A program made the position numbers and the translations under genes. Shown here in pieces: positions 24,423 through 28,470 of a DNA stretch of 28,470 nt. The stretch covers positions 1-28,470 of the forward strand of contig CAZWFN010000074.1 of the NCBI GenBank assembly GCA_964633205.1, given 5' to 3'. The DNA is from CAYVQE01 sp964633205 (GTDB taxonomy: Bacteria; Myxococcota; B64-G9). Positions within the stretch are counted from its first letter, which is position 1. The number at the start of each line of letters is the position of its first letter. Under the pieces are notes generated by a model. The model had not been told where the DNA came from and did no database searches. It was given only the letters and a program-made list of their open reading frames with translations.

Positions 24423-25958
24423 TCAGTGCAGGCCCAGGACCAGCTCGCCGCGGTCGCCGCCGCCGCCGGCGGTGGCCCCGAAGTAGGTGCCGGTGGCGGC
24501 GCCGGCCGCCACCACGCCGACCGCGGTCCAGAACCACCACTTGTCGTGCAGGTAGGTCCAGGTGAAGGCGAATGCCGGCTCGCCGGCGTCGGGCTCGTCC
24601 GTGCCGGCATCGGCCACCGCGGCCGCCGCGGCCTGCTCCTCGCGATCGCGTTCGCGCTCCGCCGCTCCGGTGTCGGCCTGGGCGGTCGTCTGGTCCGCAT
24701 CCGGTCGGTCGCCGGCGGCCGGGCCTTCCTCCTCGGCCGGCGTGCCATCCCCCAGGTCCAGGCCGAGCTGGGTGCCCAGGTCCCCCTCGGCGCCGGCGTC
24801 GTCTGGCGACTCGGCAGCGGCCACCGGCTCCTCGGCGAAGGCATCGCGGGGCTCGGTCTGCAGCAGCGCGATCAGAAACTCCTTGAGCCGCTCGGCGTAG
24901 CCCGGACTGGAGCTGTCGAGCACCACCTTGCGCTGGGCGTGCTGTAGGTCCGGGTTCAGCGTGCACACCAGCCCGCGCATGGTCAGGGCGGCTGGTTCGC
25001 CCTCGATCACCACCATCACCAGCCGTCCGGCGGCCAAAAAGTCCATCATCTGGCGGGTGTCCGCACCGGGCTGGTCGCCGATCAACTCGGCCGACAGCTT
25101 GCGGAAGTGCCGCGAGAACTGCTTGCGGCGCGCCGTCGGCTCGAGGGTCAGCTTCAGGCGTCGCTGGCGGTTGGCCTCGAGCCGGATCTTGCCGCCCCAG
25201 GGCCGGAAGCCGTCCTTGAGCGCGCGCACCAGGTGCACGCCCGGACGCATGTCGCCCAGGCGCAACGGCGAGCCGCCGCGGTAGCTGCCGTCGACGAACA
25301 CTGCCGCGCCCTGGGGCACCGTCAACAGCGATGCCCGGGCGCGGGGGCCCTCCCCGGCCGCGGCGGCCGCCTGCTCGAAGACCTGTTGGATGTTCGGCGG
25401 GAACAGCTCCTCGTCCAGGGTCTTGCGGCCGGGCAGGTCCGCGGCCCGCCGGAAGTAGGCCAGGCCGCGGTCGGCCTCGCCGACCAGCACCCAACTGGCG
25501 CCCAGATACAGCAGCGTCTCGACCAGCGGTCCGGTGCGCTCGACGTAGCCGTAGCCGTACTCGAACTTCTTCAGGGCGCGGTCGAACTTGGCCTGGGCCG
25601 ACTGCAGCTCGAGCTGCTCGTAGGCCCGGCGGCCGGCGTCCAGCAGGGCCTTGGCCTCGGCCACCGCCTGCTTGCGCTCCGGTTCATCACCCGCGTCCAG
25701 CAGCCCGCGCAAGTCGATCAGGCTCAGGTTGCCGGTGGTTCCGGTCAGCTGGCGCAGCTGGTGTTGAACGTCCACCGCGGTCTTGGCCGCCGCCCCGCCG
25801 CGGCCGATGGCGAAGGCCGCCAGCCGGTCTTGATCGGCTGCGGCGGCGGACGCGGCTCCCAGCAGGCCCACCAGCACCAGCGCCAGCCAGACCGGGCTCG
25901 GGCCCGGGCGGCTGCCGGGGCGCCGGGTGGCGGCGATCGGATGCGCTGTCCACTTCAT
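24423..25958 (-). CDS. PEGA-domain envelope protein with C-terminal membrane segment
   Basis: This 511-residue protein has an N-terminal export signal (hydrophobic core about 23-41, after an Arg-rich stretch). A helical TPR-like region (about 95-200) contains the repeat-like run LLDAGRRAYEQLELQSAQAKFDRALKKFE. A PEGA domain (about 208-273) follows with VPQGAAVFVDGSYRG and the PGVHLVRALKDGF block. After a middle region of unknown type comes a long acidic Asp/Glu/Ala-rich stretch (about 371-460) and then a hydrophobic span (473-496). It is likely a surface or periplasmic anchoring protein; the same layout of repeats plus PEGA is common in Myxococcota. ATG 25958 follows GAGGGAGG by 5-6 nt and lies 11 bp after the kelch gene stop, so the two are co-transcribed. 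Its exact function is not known. Confidence 0.82.
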   Translation of the reverse strand: MKWTAHPIAATRRPGSRPGPSPVWLALVLVGLLGAASAAAADQDRLAAFAIGRGGAAAKTAVDVQHQLRQLTGTTGNLSLIDLRGLLDAGDEPERKQAVAEAKALLDAGRRAYEQLELQSAQAKFDRALKKFEYGYGYVERTGPLVETLLYLGASWVLVGEADRGLAYFRRAADLPGRKTLDEELFPPNIQQVFEQAAAAAGEGPRARASLLTVPQGAAVFVDGSYRGGSPLRLGDMRPGVHLVRALKDGFRPWGGKIRLEANRQRRLKLTLEPTARRKQFSRHFRKLSAELIGDQPGADTRQMMDFLAAGRLVMVVIEGEPAALTMRGLVCTLNPDLQHAQRKVVLDSSSPGYAERLKEFLIALLQTEPRDAFAEEPVAAAESPDDAGAEGDLGTQLGLDLGDGTPAEEEGPAAGDRPDADQTTAQADTGAAERERDREEQAAAAAVADAGTDEPDAGEPAFAFTWTYLHDKWWFWTAVGVVAAGAATGTYFGATAGGGGDRGELVLGLH

Positions 25959-25969
25959 GTCGGCCTCCC

Positions 25970-27541
25970 TCAATCCGCCGGCGCTGCGGCCGCGGTGAAC
26001 AGCTCACCCGAGGCCAGGGGACCGCTGGGCCCGGCACCACCGGCCAGCAGCGCCCGGCCGTCGCCGACGGCGGCCGCGGCGCAGCCGCCGCGTGCCACGC
26101 TCAGCGCCGCCTCGCCGTCGGCGCCAGCGGGCACCCGCAGGCCCCCGGTGGCCGGATCGTAGATCTCCAACGACCCTCCGGGGCTCAGCTCCAGATCGGT
26201 GTAGCCGCCGGCGAACAAGATGCTGCCGTCGCCGAGCACGGCCGCCGCCGGCATCAGGCGTGGTGCCTGCAGCGCATCCAGCGCCTCGGCCGTGCCCGCC
26301 GAGACCGAGTAGATCCAGGCGTTGTCGATCGACGGCACCAGCAAGCCGCCTTCGCCGTCGCCGATGCTGCCGCCGGCCAGCACGATCTCGTCTGCCCATA
26401 GCGGGTTGACCCGGGCGGCGGCGAAGAACAGGTTGATCGGCGCGTCGCCGTCGGGCAGCTCGCTGAAGTTGCCCCCCTGCTCGGCGGGCACGAACTCCTC
26501 GACCGCCGATTTGTTGATGACCACCGCTCCGCCCAGCACCAGCAGTCGATCCTCGACCCAGACCGCGCTGTGGCCCAGCCGCGGCGTGGCCATGGGGTCG
26601 GCGATCGGCTCGAAGTCCCCGACCGATTCGCCGGCTGGATCGAACAGCAAGGCGTCGTCGCGGGCCGATTCGAAGTCGACGCCGCCGCCGATCACCAGCA
26701 CCCGACCGTCGGGCAGGGCGGTGGCGCTATGGAAGATGCGGCCCTGGCGCTCGGGCAAGGGCTTCTCCACCCAGCGCTCGAGCTCGGGCTGGTAGACCTC
26801 GTAGGTCGGCACCAGGTCGGCCTCGTCCACCAGCAGCGGGAACGGCTCGCCGGCCATCACCCGCAGCCGGCGGGCGCCGCCGACCACCAGCACCCGGCCG
26901 TCGGGCAAAACGGTGGCGCTGGCCAGCAGGCGCGCGCTGTTCAGCCGCGGCGCGGGGAAGATGACCCCGGTGCCGGTGTCGAACAGGTCGGCCGCGGCGC
27001 TGGCCTGGTAGAGGGTGCAGCCCGCACCGCAATCCGTGCCCTGGTTGGCCCCGCCGGCGATGATCGTCCGGCCGGAGCCGGTGGCCGCCGCGGCCGGCCA
27101 GATGCGCGCTTCGTGCAGCGGCCGCGGGGTGCAGGAGACGCCGGCCAGGCGGGTCATGAACACGTCGGCGTAGGTGGTGCGCGCCTTATGCACGGTGAGG
27201 TCGGTGGCGCTGCCCAGCCAACGCGGTTCGTCGCCGACCAGGCCGATCACGGTCAACCGCAGCCCGCTGCCCGGCTTCAGCCCGCCCACCCGGGCCGGGC
27301 GGTCGCCGGCCAGGGAAATGGTCTTGCGGGCGTGTCGCTCGCCCGTGGCCGTGGTCAGCACCACCTCGAGCGCGTCCAGGGCGGGCGGCTGGGGATTGGA
27401 GATCGGCGCTTCGGGACACGGTCCGTCCACGGCCTGGCGGGCGAAGCGCAGCGCCAGCTGGCTGTCGGGGCTGCTGGACGGCGCGCCGCAGGCGGCTGCG
27501 AGCAGCCCGATCCAACACGAGCGGATGATCGTACGTCGCAT
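25970..27541 (-). CDS. Kelch-repeat outer-membrane lipoprotein
   Basis: This 523-residue lipoprotein has a signal ending in LLAAAC (Cys18, followed by Gly), predicted for the outer membrane. After about 150 residues of beta-rich N-terminal domain, a beta-propeller is formed by six to seven kelch blades. They are recognised by repeated LPDGRVLVVGG, LPDGRVLVIGG, DRLLVLGG, DGSILFAGG and DGRALLAGG strands. There is no copper-site or enzymatic signature of galactose oxidase, so binding rather than catalysis is likely. Cys pairs (for example in TDCGAGC) may form disulphides. ATG 27541 is preceded by GGAGGAG at a good distance. It lies 43 bp after the upstream lipoprotein gene and 11 bp before the PEGA gene, forming a three-gene envelope operon. 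Confidence 0.87.
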   Translation of the reverse strand: MRRTIIRSCWIGLLAAACGAPSSSPDSQLALRFARQAVDGPCPEAPISNPQPPALDALEVVLTTATGERHARKTISLAGDRPARVGGLKPGSGLRLTVIGLVGDEPRWLGSATDLTVHKARTTYADVFMTRLAGVSCTPRPLHEARIWPAAAATGSGRTIIAGGANQGTDCGAGCTLYQASAAADLFDTGTGVIFPAPRLNSARLLASATVLPDGRVLVVGGARRLRVMAGEPFPLLVDEADLVPTYEVYQPELERWVEKPLPERQGRIFHSATALPDGRVLVIGGGVDFESARDDALLFDPAGESVGDFEPIADPMATPRLGHSAVWVEDRLLVLGGAVVINKSAVEEFVPAEQGGNFSELPDGDAPINLFFAAARVNPLWADEIVLAGGSIGDGEGGLLVPSIDNAWIYSVSAGTAEALDALQAPRLMPAAAVLGDGSILFAGGYTDLELSPGGSLEIYDPATGGLRVPAGADGEAALSVARGGCAAAAVGDGRALLAGGAGPSGPLASGELFTAAAAPAD

Positions 27542-27584
27542 GCGACTCCTCCCGGGGATGGCTGGGATGTCGGCACCGGGTATT

Positions 27585-28367
27585 CTATTCGATCCCTTCC
27601 GGTGGCGTCCAATCTTGGCGGTCGGGCGGCGGGCTGGCGAAGCCGCGCCAGTCCACCACCACCCCGTCGCGCAGGGTGACCGTGCGGCCGGGGCCGTAGC
27701 ACAGCTGCTCGATGCGCACGCCATCCACGGTCCGCCGCAGCATGCGATCGGGACGGCCGCGAGCCCGCAGCAGCGCGTCGAGGCGCATGCCGGCGGCGGG
27801 TTGCTTGCGGTCGATGGCGCGGCGCACCGCGTCCGAGCGGCCGGCGAACCGGGCGCTGGGGTCGCCGACCACCAGCCGATCGTCGAGCGCCTCCAGCAGG
27901 CGCTGGCCGTCGCGGTAGCGGCCGGTCAACACCAGCACGCCGGGCCGGTCCAACTCGCCGCCCGGGGTATCGATCAGCACCCAGACGAAGTGGCGCGGCG
28001 AGCGCAGCTCGCGTTCGGCCCGGGCCGCGGCGGTGGGGAAATCGACGTCGCGGATGCGCACCCGGGTGCCCAGGGGCAGCACCCCGAGGGTCGGCCCGGG
28101 CAACAGGGGCTCCCCGGATGCCTCCTCGAGCAGGATGCGTTCGTCGAACGCCCGCAGCGACAGGAAAAGCCGGTCCGCGTAGGCGTAGAACGGGGCGATG
28201 AACAAAGGGCAGCTGGTGTAGCGGACCTGGCCCTGCAAGCGCGCCCGCAAGGCCTGGCGCTGCGGGCCGCTCAGGCCGGCCGGCCCGGCGCAGCCGAGCA
28301 CAGCCCAAGCGGCCACCAGCGACAGCGCCGCCGTGAGCCATCGGGATGCGATGTGCGGTCGGGCCAT
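27585..28367 (-). CDS. Lipoprotein of unknown function, C-terminus BamE/SmpA-like
   Basis: This 260-residue lipoprotein has a signal ending in VLGC (Cys26, followed by Ala). The middle (about 45-185) contains SH3-like stretches such as LGTRVRIRDVDFP, but I do not recognise the family. The C-terminal 70 residues contain RLDALLRARGRPDRML, then a strand pair ending in GRTVTLRDGVVVDW. This is the helix-then-strands pattern of BamE/SmpA-type domains and suggests an outer-membrane assembly or binding role, which is inference. It is the first gene of the operon with the kelch and PEGA genes. The ATG has no Shine-Dalgarno and lies 6 nt after a -10-like box. Confidence 0.7.
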   Translation of the reverse strand: MARPHIASRWLTAALSLVAAWAVLGCAGPAGLSGPQRQALRARLQGQVRYTSCPLFIAPFYAYADRLFLSLRAFDERILLEEASGEPLLPGPTLGVLPLGTRVRIRDVDFPTAAARAERELRSPRHFVWVLIDTPGGELDRPGVLVLTGRYRDGQRLLEALDDRLVVGDPSARFAGRSDAVRRAIDRKQPAAGMRLDALLRARGRPDRMLRRTVDGVRIEQLCYGPGRTVTLRDGVVVDWRGFASPPPDRQDWTPPEGIE

Positions 28368-28373
28368 ACGCGC

Positions 28374-28402
28374 AATCTAGCGCCGCCCGAGCCGCGGTAC
28401 AA
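28374..28402 (-). promoter_or_regulatory. Promoter with leaderless start for the lipoprotein operon
   Basis: On the minus strand TTGTAC (28397-28402) and TAGATT (28374-28379) are exactly 17 bp apart. TAGATT ends 6 nt before the ATG, so the predicted first transcribed base is the A of the start codon. No Shine-Dalgarno is present. Confidence 0.5.
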
Positions 28403-28419
28403 GGGGGTCGCATGCCCCA

Positions 28420-28470
28420 GAATCTCCCACCACTTTACGGCTGATTTCCCAGATCGGCCGTGAGGTCAAG
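28420..28470 (+). repeat. Partial second copy (copy B) of the palindromic intergenic element
   Basis: These 51 bases match the minus-strand reading of 5452-5502 at 46 positions. The match includes an unbroken stretch of more than 20 identical bases that starts at the CTGATTTCCC inverted-repeat end. The window stops inside the element, so its other arm is not visible. It lies upstream of the lipoprotein promoter. Confidence 0.8.

Overview
The window is a GC-rich stretch (roughly 70% by eye) from a Gram-negative bacterium with a complex signalling repertoire. Outer-membrane lipoproteins, an FHA/class III cyclase, a Hanks-type kinase, PEGA and kelch proteins and multidomain histidine kinases occur together, which fits a Myxococcota or other former deltaproteobacterial lineage. 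This is inference: there is no rRNA or other marker gene. A run of exactly 100 Ns (22211-22310) shows it is a draft assembly.

Layout, left to right. (1) 79-2542: a divergent pair, a VanX-type D-Ala-D-Ala dipeptidase (-) and an organophosphate:phosphate antiporter-type permease (+). (2) 2623-5242 (-): an OmpA-like peptidoglycan-binding protein, preceded by a possible 14-codon leader ORF, then a cytoplasmic MshEN-REC-TPR protein that looks like a c-di-GMP receptor. (3) 5284-5502: a nested palindromic intergenic element; part of a second copy starts at 28420 and runs off the window end. (4) 17722-5531 (-): five closely packed genes: an Ig-domain protein with a C-terminal outer-membrane barrel, an 1889-residue Ig-mosaic lipoprotein, a soluble hybrid histidine kinase, a shorter paralogue whose receiver has lost its phosphoacceptor Asp, and L-threonine aldolase. 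A membrane sensor kinase (17844-19739) lies just upstream. (5) 19806-20165 (-): a small GGQ ribosome-rescue factor. (6) 20327-24370 (+): zinc ribbon-FHA-GAF-adenylate cyclase, then zinc ribbon-Ser/Thr kinase with one membrane span and an external domain; the kinase is broken by the assembly gap. (7) 28367-24423 (-): lipoprotein, kelch lipoprotein, PEGA/TPR-like membrane protein.

The best candidate for an undescribed system is region 4 with the adjoining kinase. It looks like a large surface or envelope Ig-fold assembly encoded with its own phosphorelay, which has two kinases, one active receiver and one pseudo-receiver but no DNA-binding output. The kinase/cyclase pair is a second coherent signalling unit: the FHA domain could read phosphothreonine made by the neighbouring kinase.

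Three genes (17844-19739, 19806-20165, 27585-28367) have a -10-like hexamer immediately before the ATG and no Shine-Dalgarno, suggesting leaderless or nearly leaderless transcripts. Genes inside operons mostly have purine-rich ribosome-binding sites. All identifications come from reading motifs; no database search was possible.
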